From an uncultured Pelagibacteraceae bacterium (GTDB taxonomy: Bacteria > Pseudomonadota > Alphaproteobacteria > Pelagibacterales > Pelagibacteraceae), in contig CACKXQ010000003.1 of assembly GCA_902604245.1 (NCBI GenBank), positions 1 through 64,000 on the forward strand: a stretch of DNA of 64,000 nt, in the 5' to 3' direction. Made by a program: the position numbers and the translations under genes. A model generated the notes under the pieces. It was not told where the DNA came from. It was given only the letters and a program-made list of their open reading frames with translations, and did not search any database. Positions 34,959 to 43,961 of this stretch are shown here, one piece after another. The stretch's first letter is position 1. Every line of letters starts with the position of its first letter.

Positions 34959-34988
34959 AAAAGCGGATAATATGTATTATCCGCTTTT
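34959..34988 (+). terminator. Long perfect hairpin between binding protein and permease genes
   Basis: AAAAGCGGATAATA (34959-34972) pairs with TATTATCCGCTTTT (34975-34988). The stem is up to 14 bp, with the inner A/T pairs likely opened to form the loop. The right arm ends in TTTTATT. The permease start codon (34992) lies only 3 bp beyond, so the hairpin would reduce both read-through and translation of the permease relative to the binding protein. Confidence 0.8.
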
Positions 34989-34991
34989 ATT

Positions 34992-36251
34992 ATGAGTGAT
35001 ACACTTTCAAAAATAGAGAAAAGAACTGCATATATATTAATATTACCTGCAGTTTTCCTTGTTTTTTCAATTATCTTATTTCCAATATTTGCAAATGTAT
35101 GGATAAGTTTTAAAGAGGTTGGTCTAAAAGATATCAGGATCCCTGAACCTAGAGCAAAAAAAATTGTAAAATCCATTAAAGATAATCCAGATCAATTAAA
35201 GGTTATTTATAAACTTAGAAATAGTTCATTAATTTTAGAAATAAGAGATGTTAAATTTCAAGATAAATTACCTAAAAATATCAAACCTATAAATTTAGAT
35301 GAAAGATGTAGTTTCAAATCAAATAAAATTTATTGTGAATTTGGAAATTGGAAAGCTAAATACAAGGAAAATTTTCAAATATTATTACAAAGCTCTGATG
35401 GCAAACAAATAAACAAAAAAGATTTAAAAACTATTAAACCAAAATTAACAGGTAAATCAGACAATATTCTATTAAATACTAATTTTACATTAAAAAATTT
35501 TAAAAAGGTATTTTTTCAAAATGAATTTTTTGATTTATTATCAACTACTTTTTATTATACTTTTTTTGGCACTATCGGTTCAATTGTATTTGGAATACTC
35601 ACAGCACAACTTGTGAACCAGAAGTTTTTTGGAAGAACATTTATGAGAAGTGTTTTACTATTTCCGTATGTAGGTCCTGTTGTTGCTTTAGCATATACAT
35701 GGGAGTTATTGCTAGATCCTTACAGTGGAACTTTAAACAATCTTCTTATGAATTTTCAAGTTATCCAGGAACCCTTAAATTTATTAGGTCAAAAATATTT
35801 AACTATAAATTTTTTTGGTTTTGACCTTAAATTAAGATTAGCGTTAACAACTGTAATAATTTTTGAAATTTGGAGATACTTCCCTTTAGCTTTCTTATTT
35901 ATATTAGCTCGACTGCAAGCAGTACCTAAAGAATTATATGAAGCAGCTGATGTGGACGGCGCTGGTCCTTTACAAAAATTTACTAATATCACTCTTCCTC
36001 AAATAACAGCTGTCATATCCATTCTCTTTATGATTAGGTTTATTTGGAACTTTAATAAATTTGAGGATATTTTTTTGTTAACAGGAGGTGCCTCCGGAAC
36101 TAGAACCTTGCCAATTAATGTTTATGAGCAAGGATTTACTATTTCCGATATTGGTATGGGTTCAGCAGTATCAATTGTAATAGTCGCTTTGCTGCTATTA
36201 TTTATGTTCGTTTACTTTAAATTAATAGGCAAGAGGGCCGATGAAAACTAA
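34992..36251 (+). CDS. Sugar ABC transporter permease 1 (MalF/UgpA type) with large periplasmic insert
   Basis: A 419-residue permease. TM1 (about residues 12-35, AYILILPAVFLVFSIILFPI) is followed by a polar segment of about 135 residues (~36-170), predicted periplasmic. Five more helices follow, with the CUT1 EAA motif ELYEAADVDGAGPLQKFTNI near residue 315 and NKFEDIFLLTGGASGTRT. The insert recalls the P2 loop of MalF, which contacts the binding protein. It overlaps the second permease by 11 bp. No stretch between start and TM1 looks like an RBS-free artefact. The substrate is shared with the upstream binding protein. Confidence 0.85.
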   Translation: MSDTLSKIEKRTAYILILPAVFLVFSIILFPIFANVWISFKEVGLKDIRIPEPRAKKIVKSIKDNPDQLKVIYKLRNSSLILEIRDVKFQDKLPKNIKPINLDERCSFKSNKIYCEFGNWKAKYKENFQILLQSSDGKQINKKDLKTIKPKLTGKSDNILLNTNFTLKNFKKVFFQNEFFDLLSTTFYYTFFGTIGSIVFGILTAQLVNQKFFGRTFMRSVLLFPYVGPVVALAYTWELLLDPYSGTLNNLLMNFQVIQEPLNLLGQKYLTINFFGFDLKLRLALTTVIIFEIWRYFPLAFLFILARLQAVPKELYEAADVDGAGPLQKFTNITLPQITAVISILFMIRFIWNFNKFEDIFLLTGGASGTRTLPINVYEQGFTISDIGMGSAVSIVIVALLLLFMFVYFKLIGKRADEN

Positions 36252-37434
36252 AAGTTTAATATACTACGCATTAATATCCTCTATATTTTTGTTTTCTTTG
36301 GTCTCTATTTGGAAAATTTTAGTAACTTTGCAAGGAGTTGAGTTAAAAAATTTTAATTTTGTAATAATTATTACTTCAGGTATCGCTATTAGTCTTTTAA
36401 ATTTACTTATAGGAGAAAAGTTAAATTATTTAATAAAATCAACTTTTTTTGCACTTATATTTACTTTTGTTGATGGATACATCGTTCAGGTAATGCCCAT
36501 TTGGTACAACATTGGAATATTTGCAATTTTGATATTTTTTTCATTTAAAATTAATAAGTATAATCAAAAATACTTAGCATCTGAGCATTCCTCACAAATA
36601 GTAGTATTTGATTTTTTAACACTTTTTGGAATTGTTTTATTCTCATTTGTTATTTTATTTCCATTTTATATGATGTTGATAACAAGCTTTAAAACTCAAG
36701 CTGCTTTGTTAATTAATCCTTTAGATTTTAGTATTAATTTTAATCAAGACTTTAAGGAATTATTTAAGTCATACTTTGTAATATTTGATACTTACAAATT
36801 TGGTAGATACATACTAATAAGTACATTTGTTTCGGTAGGTACAGTGATAGTTACTTTAGTATTTGCAATACCAGCTGCTTATGCAGTAGCAAGGTTAAAT
36901 TTCTTTGGGAAAAATTTTCTGTCAACTTCAATTTTAATTATTTATATGTTTCCTGCTATAGTATTAGTTATTCCTTTATATACTGTTTTTAGTCAACTAG
37001 GGTTAAGGAACTCGGTGGGTGGATTATTAATTGTTTACACAGCAACTACTTTGCCAGTTGCAATTTATATGTTACAAGGTTACTTTAAAAGTATTCCCAA
37101 AGAACTAGAAGAAGCAGCAATCATGGATAAATTAAACTGGTTTGGCATAATTATAAAAATAATTTTACCATTAAGTATACCCGCAATCTCTTCAGTTGCT
37201 TTATACGTCTTTATGATAGCTTGGAATGAGTTTTTATTTTCATTAATGTTCTTGGATAATCCAAACTCATTTACCTTATCAAGGGCAATACAATATCTTA
37301 GTGGTGATGCTGAAACACCAAGACAATATCTAATGGCTGGGTCAGTAGTTGTTACAATACCTGTTTTGTTAATTTTTGTATACTTTGAAAAATATTTAGT
37401 GAGTGGTCTTACTGCAGGAAGTGTAAAGGGTTAA
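36241..37434 (+). CDS. Sugar ABC transporter permease 2 (MalG/UgpE type)
   Basis: A 397-residue permease. The N-terminal ~120 residues add three or four extra helices (YYALISSIFLFSLVSIWKIL, FNFVIIITSGIAISLLNLLI) not usual in MalG-type proteins (about 280 residues). The core begins around FGIVLFSFVILFPFYMMLIT, with TSFKTQAALL, the EAA loop ELEEAAIMDKLNWFGIIIKI and the C-terminal GSVVVTIPVLLIFVYFEKYL and GLTAGSVKG, the classical MalG-family end. It overlaps the next gene by one base (TAATG), tying it to the glycosidase. Confidence 0.85.
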   Translation: MKTKSLIYYALISSIFLFSLVSIWKILVTLQGVELKNFNFVIIITSGIAISLLNLLIGEKLNYLIKSTFFALIFTFVDGYIVQVMPIWYNIGIFAILIFFSFKINKYNQKYLASEHSSQIVVFDFLTLFGIVLFSFVILFPFYMMLITSFKTQAALLINPLDFSINFNQDFKELFKSYFVIFDTYKFGRYILISTFVSVGTVIVTLVFAIPAAYAVARLNFFGKNFLSTSILIIYMFPAIVLVIPLYTVFSQLGLRNSVGGLLIVYTATTLPVAIYMLQGYFKSIPKELEEAAIMDKLNWFGIIIKIILPLSIPAISSVALYVFMIAWNEFLFSLMFLDNPNSFTLSRAIQYLSGDAETPRQYLMAGSVVVTIPVLLIFVYFEKYLVSGLTAGSVKG

Positions 37435-38702
37435 TGGAAGATTTTATCAAATCAGCTAAGAAAGTTTTATTAGGTAATAAAAAAAAAGGATACACATTAC
37501 CAACCAATAACAAATTGTACCCAGCGCAATGGAATTGGGACTCAGGTTTCATTGCTTTAGGATATTCGCATTTTAAACTTAAATATGCTCTAGATGAAAT
37601 AAAGACATTAATAAGAGGTCAATGGAAAGATGGAATGATACCTCACATTTTGTTTCACGATTTAAATACCAATTATTATCCAAACCATTCTGTTTGGGCA
37701 TGTGGAAATAAAATACATTCATCTGGTATTACTCAACCACCAATTCTTGCAATAATTTTAAAACTAATTTTAGATAAAAAAAGAATTAATAAAAAAGATA
37801 AACCCGAAATAAAAAAAATAATTAAGGGAATATTAAAATACCACAAATGGTTTATTAAATTTAGAGACCCAAACAATACTGGATTAGTCTCAATTTTGCA
37901 CCCTTGGGAAAGTGGCTACGATAATTCACCATTGTGGGATGACCCTTTGAGTAAAGTAAAAGTTCCAAAAAACCTTAAATACAAAAGGGGAGATAACAAA
38001 GTTGTTAATCCTGAGTATAGGCCATTAGATATTGATTATGATAGATACGTAACTATCAAAAATCATTTGAGAAAAAATAATTATAATCCAAAAAAACTTT
38101 ATAAAGTGTCGTTATTCAATGTGGTTGATGTAGGTTTTAACTCTATATTTTTACGTGCAAATAAAGACCTTCTTAAATTATTAAATACATTCAATTTGCA
38201 AAGTACTGAATTAGAGTCTTATATATCAGGATCTGAAAATAAAATTGTAAAATTATATAATAAGAAAAAAAATATTTTTTTCAACATCGATTTAAGAAAT
38301 AAAAAAAAAATAAACATTCCATCAATCACTCATTATTTCATTTTATTTGCAGATTTAAAAAACAAAGTATTAAATAACCAAATCATTAAAAACTTAAAAA
38401 AACATAGTTCCAAAGAAAAATATTTATTATCAAGTGTAAAATCAAATCACCAAAAATTTGAAGAGAAAAGATATTGGAGAGGCCCAGTATGGATTAATTG
38501 TAATTGGATAATATATCAAGGATTAAAAAATAAGAATATTAAATTTGCTAAACAAATTAAAAGAAAAACTATTAATTTAGTAAAGCAAAAAGGGTTTAAT
38601 GAATATTTTAGTTGCAAAACCGGTAAAGGGTTTGGTGCTACAAATTTTTCTTGGACTGCTGCATTATTTTTAGACTTAATACTAGAAAATAAAAATGACT
38701 AA
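37434..38702 (+). CDS. GH63-like glycoside hydrolase (mannosyl/glucosylglycerate hydrolase-type)
   Basis: A 422-residue (alpha/alpha)6-barrel-type enzyme without a signal peptide, so cytoplasmic. YPAQWNWDSGFIALGYSHF, GMIPHILFHD, SILHPWESGYDNSPLWDDPL (candidate catalytic Asp), YWRGPVWINCNWIIYQGL and GFNEYFSCKTGKGFGATNFSW (candidate catalytic Glu) match GH63 mannosylglycerate/glucosylglycerate hydrolases. It would cleave an imported alpha-glycosyl glycerate or glycerol to sugar and a C3 unit. It follows the permease by a one-base overlap and precedes the iron alcohol dehydrogenase with 8-bp overlap. Exact substrate unproven; trehalase-like GH37 is a less likely alternative. Confidence 0.78.
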   Translation: MEDFIKSAKKVLLGNKKKGYTLPTNNKLYPAQWNWDSGFIALGYSHFKLKYALDEIKTLIRGQWKDGMIPHILFHDLNTNYYPNHSVWACGNKIHSSGITQPPILAIILKLILDKKRINKKDKPEIKKIIKGILKYHKWFIKFRDPNNTGLVSILHPWESGYDNSPLWDDPLSKVKVPKNLKYKRGDNKVVNPEYRPLDIDYDRYVTIKNHLRKNNYNPKKLYKVSLFNVVDVGFNSIFLRANKDLLKLLNTFNLQSTELESYISGSENKIVKLYNKKKNIFFNIDLRNKKKINIPSITHYFILFADLKNKVLNNQIIKNLKKHSSKEKYLLSSVKSNHQKFEEKRYWRGPVWINCNWIIYQGLKNKNIKFAKQIKRKTINLVKQKGFNEYFSCKTGKGFGATNFSWTAALFLDLILENKND

Positions 38703-39852
38703 TTATAATTGGAATTACCCTACAACTGTTTGGGTAGGCAAAAATAGAGCTAAGGATCTAGAAAAGGCTTGTGTTGAAATTAAAACTTTAAAACCATTAT
38801 TAGTAACAGATAAAGACTTAATCAATTTAGAATTTTTAAAAGATTTAGTAAATGATTTAGAAAAGAAATTTAAATTATCTACTTTTTCTAATTTCTCAGG
38901 AAACCCATCAGGAGAGAATGTCGATGAAGGTGTTGAAGTTTTCAAAAAAAATAGTTGCGATAGTGTAGTAGCTATTGGAGGTGGAAGTGCATTAGACGTC
39001 GGCAAAGCCATAGCTTTTATGTCTGGACAATCAAGACCTATTTGGGATTTTGAGGATATTGGTGATTATTGGAAAAGGGCAGATGAAAAAAATATCTCTC
39101 CAATAATTGCAATTCCAACAACTGCTGGAACTGGTTCAGAAACTGGCAGAGCATCTGCAATAATTAATTCCAGAACTGGAATAAAAAAAATTATTTTCCA
39201 CCCAAAATTTTTACCATCTATTGTAATATTAGACCCAGTTCTTACTAAAGATCTTTCTCCCCGTTTAACAGGAGCGACAGGAATGGATGCATTAGCTCAC
39301 AATTTAGAGGCATTTTGTGCACCTGGCTTTCACCCAATGGCTGATGGAATAGCAATTGAGGGAATGAGATTAATAAAAAAATCCCTTTTGAAAGCTGTTA
39401 AAGATGGAAGTGATCTAGATGCTAGATCAGATTTGTTAGCAGCAGCAAGTATGGGATCTACTGCATTTCAAAAAGGCTTAGGAGCTATTCATTCACTAAG
39501 TCACCCACTTAATGCACAATTTAATCTACATCACGGATTGTCTAATGCAATATTTATGCCATATGTTTTAAGTTTTAATAAAAAAAATATTGAGGAAAAA
39601 ATTATTTCTATTTGTGATTACCTTAACTTAAGTAAAAGTTTTGATGCTTTTCTTGAATGGATATTAGAGCTAAGAAAACAATTAAATATCCCACACAAAC
39701 TATCAGATGTAATAGAAATAAATAAAATGAATTTAGATGATTTATCAAAGATGGCTCTTCATGATCCATCAACATCTTCAAATCCAATAAAATTGACTGT
39801 AAATGATATGAAAGTTATGTATGAACATAGTATTTCAGGTAAATTATTTTGA
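38695..39852 (+). CDS. Iron-containing alcohol dehydrogenase
   Basis: A 385-residue group III Fe-ADH. The NAD site is VVAIGGGSALDVGKAIAFM. Metal ligands lie in TGMDALAHNLEAFCAPGFHP and LGAIHSLSHPLNAQFNLHHG; AIPTTAGTGSETGRASAI is also typical. It may oxidise the alcohol released by the neighbouring hydrolase or reduce an aldehyde. Members act on glycerol, lactaldehyde, ethanol, hydroxybutyrate and others, so the substrate cannot be fixed by motif. It overlaps GH63 by 8 bp, and its stop forms TGATG with the next start, so all genes from 33609 to 40637 are probably one operon. Confidence 0.85.
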   Translation: MTNYNWNYPTTVWVGKNRAKDLEKACVEIKTLKPLLVTDKDLINLEFLKDLVNDLEKKFKLSTFSNFSGNPSGENVDEGVEVFKKNSCDSVVAIGGGSALDVGKAIAFMSGQSRPIWDFEDIGDYWKRADEKNISPIIAIPTTAGTGSETGRASAIINSRTGIKKIIFHPKFLPSIVILDPVLTKDLSPRLTGATGMDALAHNLEAFCAPGFHPMADGIAIEGMRLIKKSLLKAVKDGSDLDARSDLLAAASMGSTAFQKGLGAIHSLSHPLNAQFNLHHGLSNAIFMPYVLSFNKKNIEEKIISICDYLNLSKSFDAFLEWILELRKQLNIPHKLSDVIEINKMNLDDLSKMALHDPSTSSNPIKLTVNDMKVMYEHSISGKLF

Positions 39853-40637
39853 TGAAAAAAATATTAATAGTTGAGGGAAACTTAAGAGAAGAGAATCAGA
39901 GTTTTACCGATGGTGGGATTAAAACACACACAGAAAGTCTAAAAGATAGCATAGCCTATTTTACCGATAAAATTGAAATAGATGTTGTAAACCCCTCATC
40001 CGATAAAAATATTTCAGAAAAAGTAACAGATCTCGATAAATATGATGGACTAATATGGGGAGGAAGTAGTCTAAATATTTACAATGACACCATTGAAATA
40101 AGAAGACAGATCGAATTTATGAGAGAGTGTCAAAAAAAAATTAAAAAAATATTAGCTATCTGCTGGGGACTTCAGGTTGCTGTTACGGTAGCAGGAGGTC
40201 AAGTAAAAAGATGTACCAACGGATCTCACAGAGGTATAGCCCTAAATATTGAAATAAATAATGAGGGATTACAACATCCAATATATAAAAATAAAGGTAA
40301 AATTTTTAATACACCCGCTTTTAATTTTGATGAAGTTGTAACATTGCCAAAAAATTCAAAATTGCTAGCCTCAAATCCTATAAATAAAGTTATGGGAGTA
40401 AATTTTCAGTCTGTAGTAAGTGATATATGGGGTATTCAATATCATCCTGAAATAACTTACGATAAAATGATAAGCCTTATACATTTTAGAAAAGAACGTC
40501 TTTTAAACAATAATGCTTTTGTTGATGAGCAAGAGATAAATAATCATGTAAGAATGATTGCGGAAGAAAATAAGATTACAAATAAAGATCTTAGAATGCG
40601 TGAACTTGAAAACTGGCTTAATTATCTTTTAAAATAG
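39852..40637 (+). CDS. Class I glutamine amidotransferase-like protein
   Basis: About 261 residues from ATG 39852, which overlaps the upstream TGA; a TTG at 39849 would add one Met. The triad is visible: nucleophile elbow [10 protein letters not shown] (Cys), and GIQYHPEIT (His, Glu). The [13 protein letters not shown] loop and [15 protein letters not shown] fit GMP-synthase-like amidotransferases of unknown target or gamma-glutamyl hydrolases. No synthetase partner is adjacent. It converges with formate-THF ligase, overlapping by 9 bp. Its occurrence at the end of a carbohydrate operon is odd; it may remove a gamma-glutamyl group from an imported compound or act in one-carbon/amine metabolism. 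Confidence 0.75.
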   Translation: MKKILIVEGNLREENQSFTDGGIKTHTESLKDSIAYFTDKIEIDVVNPSSDKNISEKVTDLDKYDGLIWGGSSLNIYNDTIEIRRQIEFMRECQKKIKKILAICWGLQVAVTVAGGQVKRCTNGSHRGIALNIEINNEGLQHPIYKNKGKIFNTPAFNFDEVVTLPKNSKLLASNPINKVMGVNFQSVVSDIWGIQYHPEITYDKMISLIHFRKERLLNNNAFVDEQEINNHVRMIAEENKITNKDLRMRELENWLNYLLK

Positions 40638-42305
40638 ACCTTCTGTTTCACCTTTTTTATTAATACGAATTGAGTCCGCAGCTGGCACTTTTGGTAATCC
40701 TGGCATTGTCATTATTGCACCGCATACAACAACGATAAATTCTGCTCCTGATGATAGTCTTACTTCTCTTATTGGTAATACATGACCTGAAGGTGCTCCC
40801 TTTAGATTTGGGTCAGTGGAAAAACTATATTGAGTTTTTGCAATACAAATTGGTAATGATTGGTAACCTCTTTCTTCAAAAGCTTTTAATTGGTCTCTTA
40901 TTTTAGTATCTGCAACTACTTCGCTTGCTCTATAAAGTTCCTTGGCAATTATTTCTATTTTTTTAAATAATGAACTTTTATCATCATATAAAAATTTAAA
41001 ATCACTATCATTTTCACATAGTTCAACTACATCATTTGCTAAATTAGTTGCACCTTCTCCACCTTTTTCCCAATGCTTTGATATAGAGGCTTTAATATCC
41101 TTTTCTTCACAAAACTGGGTAACTTCATCAATTTCTTTATCAGTATCTAAAACAAAGTGGTTTATAGCTACTGTTACAGGTAAGCCAAATTTTTGAATAT
41201 TTTCTATATGTCTTTCTAAGTTAACCAATCCTTTTTTAACTGCATCTACATTTTCATTTTTTAATTCATCTTTTTTAACTCCTCCATGCATTTTCAAAGC
41301 TCTTATAGTTGCAACAATCACAACACAACTTGGTTTTAATCCTGATTTTCTACATTTAATATCTAAGAATTTTTCTGCTCCTAGGTCAGCTCCAAACCCT
41401 GCTTCTGTTACGACATAATCTGAGAGTTTTAATGCTGTCTTAGTTGCTAAAACAGAATTACATCCATGAGCAATATTTGCAAATGGTCCACCATGAATTA
41501 TAGCAGGATTGTTTTCCAAGGTTTGTGTAACATTTGGTCTAATAGCGTCTTTTAACAATACAGTCATTGGACCCTGCGCGTTTAAATCTTTTGCATATAT
41601 TGGTTTTTTGTCTCTAGTATAAGCAACAGTAATATTACCAATTCTATTTTCAAGATCATGCAAATCATTTGATAAACAAAAGATTGCCATTATTTCTGAT
41701 GCAACAGTAATATCAAAACCATCTTCTCTTGGAAATCCATTTGCAACACCACCAAGATTAATATTTATAGATCTTAAAGCTCTATCATTCATGTCGAGAA
41801 CTCTTTTCCAAACTATTCTTCTGACATCTATATTTAGTTTATTTCCCCAATATATGTGGTTATCTATTAGTGCAGATAAAAGATTATGTGCAGATGTAAT
41901 TGCATGAAAATCTCCTGTGAAATGAAGATTTATTTGCTCCATAGGAACTACTTGAGCATAACCACCACCAGCAGCTCCACCTTTCATTCCAAAAGAAGGA
42001 CCAAGACTTGGTTCTCTTAAACAAACAATAGATTTTTTACCTATTTTGTTTAATCCATCTGACAATCCTACAGAAGTTGTTGTCTTTCCTTCCCCTGCCG
42101 GAGTAGGTGTAATTGCTGTTACTAGTATTAATTTTCCATCTTTTTTGTCTTTAAATTTTTCTAAGTATTCAAGTTTGATTTTAGCTATATATCTGCTTAT
42201 TGGACTATATGCCTCAGTTTTGTCGGGTACTCCCACTCCATCCAAAATTTCTTGGATAGGTTTCATTTTTGCTTCTCTAGCTATTTCAATATCTGATTTT
42301 GACAT
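40629..42305 (-). CDS. fhs: Formate-tetrahydrofolate ligase
   Basis: A 558-residue protein with the P-loop [60 protein letters not shown] and [20 protein letters not shown], all conserved in Fhs/FTHFS. It makes 10-formyl-THF from formate, THF and ATP, or runs in reverse to gain ATP when C1 units are oxidised. It is divergent (129-bp gap) from the four-subunit sarcosine oxidase-type operon, which releases methylene-THF. This agrees with a window devoted to THF-bound C1 flow. Length is normal for the family. Confidence 0.96.
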   Translation of the reverse strand: MSKSDIEIAREAKMKPIQEILDGVGVPDKTEAYSPISRYIAKIKLEYLEKFKDKKDGKLILVTAITPTPAGEGKTTTSVGLSDGLNKIGKKSIVCLREPSLGPSFGMKGGAAGGGYAQVVPMEQINLHFTGDFHAITSAHNLLSALIDNHIYWGNKLNIDVRRIVWKRVLDMNDRALRSININLGGVANGFPREDGFDITVASEIMAIFCLSNDLHDLENRIGNITVAYTRDKKPIYAKDLNAQGPMTVLLKDAIRPNVTQTLENNPAIIHGGPFANIAHGCNSVLATKTALKLSDYVVTEAGFGADLGAEKFLDIKCRKSGLKPSCVVIVATIRALKMHGGVKKDELKNENVDAVKKGLVNLERHIENIQKFGLPVTVAINHFVLDTDKEIDEVTQFCEEKDIKASISKHWEKGGEGATNLANDVVELCENDSDFKFLYDDKSSLFKKIEIIAKELYRASEVVADTKIRDQLKAFEERGYQSLPICIAKTQYSFSTDPNLKGAPSGHVLPIREVRLSSGAEFIVVVCGAIMTMPGLPKVPAADSIRINKKGETEGLF

Positions 42306-42434
42306 TTAGTTTAAAAATTTATAATTGTTTAATGTGCAAAATTTCTATACTTTTTTGGTTTGATTTTAAACATCTAAAAAATATATATATAAAAAATAAG
42401 AAAAAATTTATGTTTAATTGGATAAAATTATAAA

Positions 42435-43691
42435 ATGCAAAAATACTCAGTTTTTAGCCTCATTAAAAATGCATTCTCAGATCATCAGAATTGGGAAGTA
42501 GCATGGAAAGATCCAACTCCTAAAAAAGAATATGATGTGATTATCATAGGTGGCGGAGGTCATGGTTTAGCAACTGCATACTACTTAGCTAAGGAGCACA
42601 ATATTACAAATGTAGCTATCATTGAAAAAGGCTGGATAGGTGGAGGTAATGTTGGAAGAAACACAACAATAATTAGATCAAACTATATGCATGATGACAA
42701 TGCTTTGTTCAGTGAATTTGGTATGGATTTGTGGAGAAAGATGAGTCAGGATTTGAATTACAATGTAATGTTTTCTCCAAGAGGAATAATTAATCTTGCC
42801 CATTCAGATGCACAAATGAATGCGTACTCTAGAAGAGGAAATTCAATGCGATTAAATGGAATTGATGCAGTTTTATTAAATAGGGAAGAGGTTAAAAAAA
42901 AAATTCCAATGGCAGATTTTTCTGACAATGTTCGATTTCCAATTTTTGGAGGTTTGATGCAACCAAGTGCTGGGACTGCTAGACACGATGCTGTTGCTTG
43001 GGGATACGCAAGACAAGCAGACTCAATGGGAGTTGACATAATTCAAAATTGTGAAGTTACAGGATTTGATGTTAATAATGGTAAAATAGTTGGTGTAAGA
43101 ACTTCTAGAGGAGATATCAAAGCGAAAAAAGTTGGTTTGTGTGTTGCAGGTAGCACAAATATTTTAGCAGAAATGTTAAATATGACATTACCAATTGAAA
43201 CTCATCTTCTTCAAGCATGTGTATCAGAACCTGTTAAACCTCTGCTTGACCATGTAGTTACATTTGGTGCAGGTCACTTTTATTGTAGTCAATCAGATAA
43301 AGGAGAGATGGTTATGGGTGGAGACTTGGACGGATACAATAGTTACTCACAAAGAGGAAATTTACCAACACTCCAACACGTATTGACTGAAGGTATTGCA
43401 ATGTTTCCATTTCTAAGCAAATTGAAAATGCTTAGAACTTGGGGTGGAATTATGGATATGTCAATGGACGGTTCACCAATTATTGATAAAACACATATTG
43501 ATGGCTTATACTTAAATTGTGGCTGGTGTTATGGTGGATTCAAAGCTACTCCTGCTTCAGGTTGGACTTTTGCACATACAATTGCACAAGATAGAGTTCA
43601 TGAATTAAACTCAGGTTACAGTTTAAATAGATTTAATACTGGTGATTTAATTGATGAAAAAGGTCTTGGTACCAAAACTTGGATATCTTAA
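42435..43691 (+). CDS. soxB: Sarcosine oxidase beta subunit / N-methylglutamate dehydrogenase subunit A
   Basis: A 418-residue FAD protein. VIIIGGGGHGLATAYYLAKE is the dinucleotide motif; WIGGGNVGRNTTIIRSNYMH is the family fingerprint. TARHDAVAWGYARQ holds the histidine region used for covalent FMN in heterotetrameric sarcosine oxidase, and the C-terminal NCGWCYGGFKATPASGW is typical. It oxidises a secondary methylamine (sarcosine or N-methylglutamate), passing the methyl group to THF on the alpha subunit. It is the first gene of a four-gene operon B-D-A-G. Sox and Mgd subunits are near-identical in domain layout, so the choice is open; the Mgs/Gma cassettes in this window make Mgd a serious option. 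Confidence 0.88.
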   Translation: MQKYSVFSLIKNAFSDHQNWEVAWKDPTPKKEYDVIIIGGGGHGLATAYYLAKEHNITNVAIIEKGWIGGGNVGRNTTIIRSNYMHDDNALFSEFGMDLWRKMSQDLNYNVMFSPRGIINLAHSDAQMNAYSRRGNSMRLNGIDAVLLNREEVKKKIPMADFSDNVRFPIFGGLMQPSAGTARHDAVAWGYARQADSMGVDIIQNCEVTGFDVNNGKIVGVRTSRGDIKAKKVGLCVAGSTNILAEMLNMTLPIETHLLQACVSEPVKPLLDHVVTFGAGHFYCSQSDKGEMVMGGDLDGYNSYSQRGNLPTLQHVLTEGIAMFPFLSKLKMLRTWGGIMDMSMDGSPIIDKTHIDGLYLNCGWCYGGFKATPASGWTFAHTIAQDRVHELNSGYSLNRFNTGDLIDEKGLGTKTWIS

Positions 43692-43961
43692 ATGCTCTAT
43701 ATATTCTGTCCACATTGTGGATCAAGATCACAGAATGAGTTTGCTTATGGCGGAGATGCAACAGTAAAACGACCAGAGCTTAACAAGGAAATTAGTGACC
43801 AAGAGTGGAATAATTTTGTTTATTTAAGAAAAAGTCCTAGAGGAAAACACCTAGAGTTATGGCACCATATATCTGGCTGCAGACAATGGATTAAAGTTGA
43901 AAGAGATACTTCAACGCACGAAATTTTTAAAACCTATAAAGCAGATGAACTGACTGAATAA
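43692..43961 (+). CDS. soxD: Sarcosine oxidase delta subunit / N-methylglutamate dehydrogenase subunit B
   Basis: An 89-residue protein starting MLYIFCPHCGSRSQNEFAYG. Cys6 and Cys9, a His in LELWHHISGCRQW, and Cys63 form the structural zinc site known for delta subunits. It starts on the base after the SoxB stop, and its stop overlaps the SoxA start by one base, so all are translated together. The subunit holds the heterotetramer together and has no redox centre of its own. The size is usual for the family. Confidence 0.9.
   Translation: MLYIFCPHCGSRSQNEFAYGGDATVKRPELNKEISDQEWNNFVYLRKSPRGKHLELWHHISGCRQWIKVERDTSTHEIFKTYKADELTE

Noticed and set aside
42306..42434. Glycine riboswitch ahead of the sarcosine oxidase-type operon
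   Set aside because: The 129-bp divergent gap is nearly pure A/T with no GC-rich stems or the conserved glycine-aptamer core.
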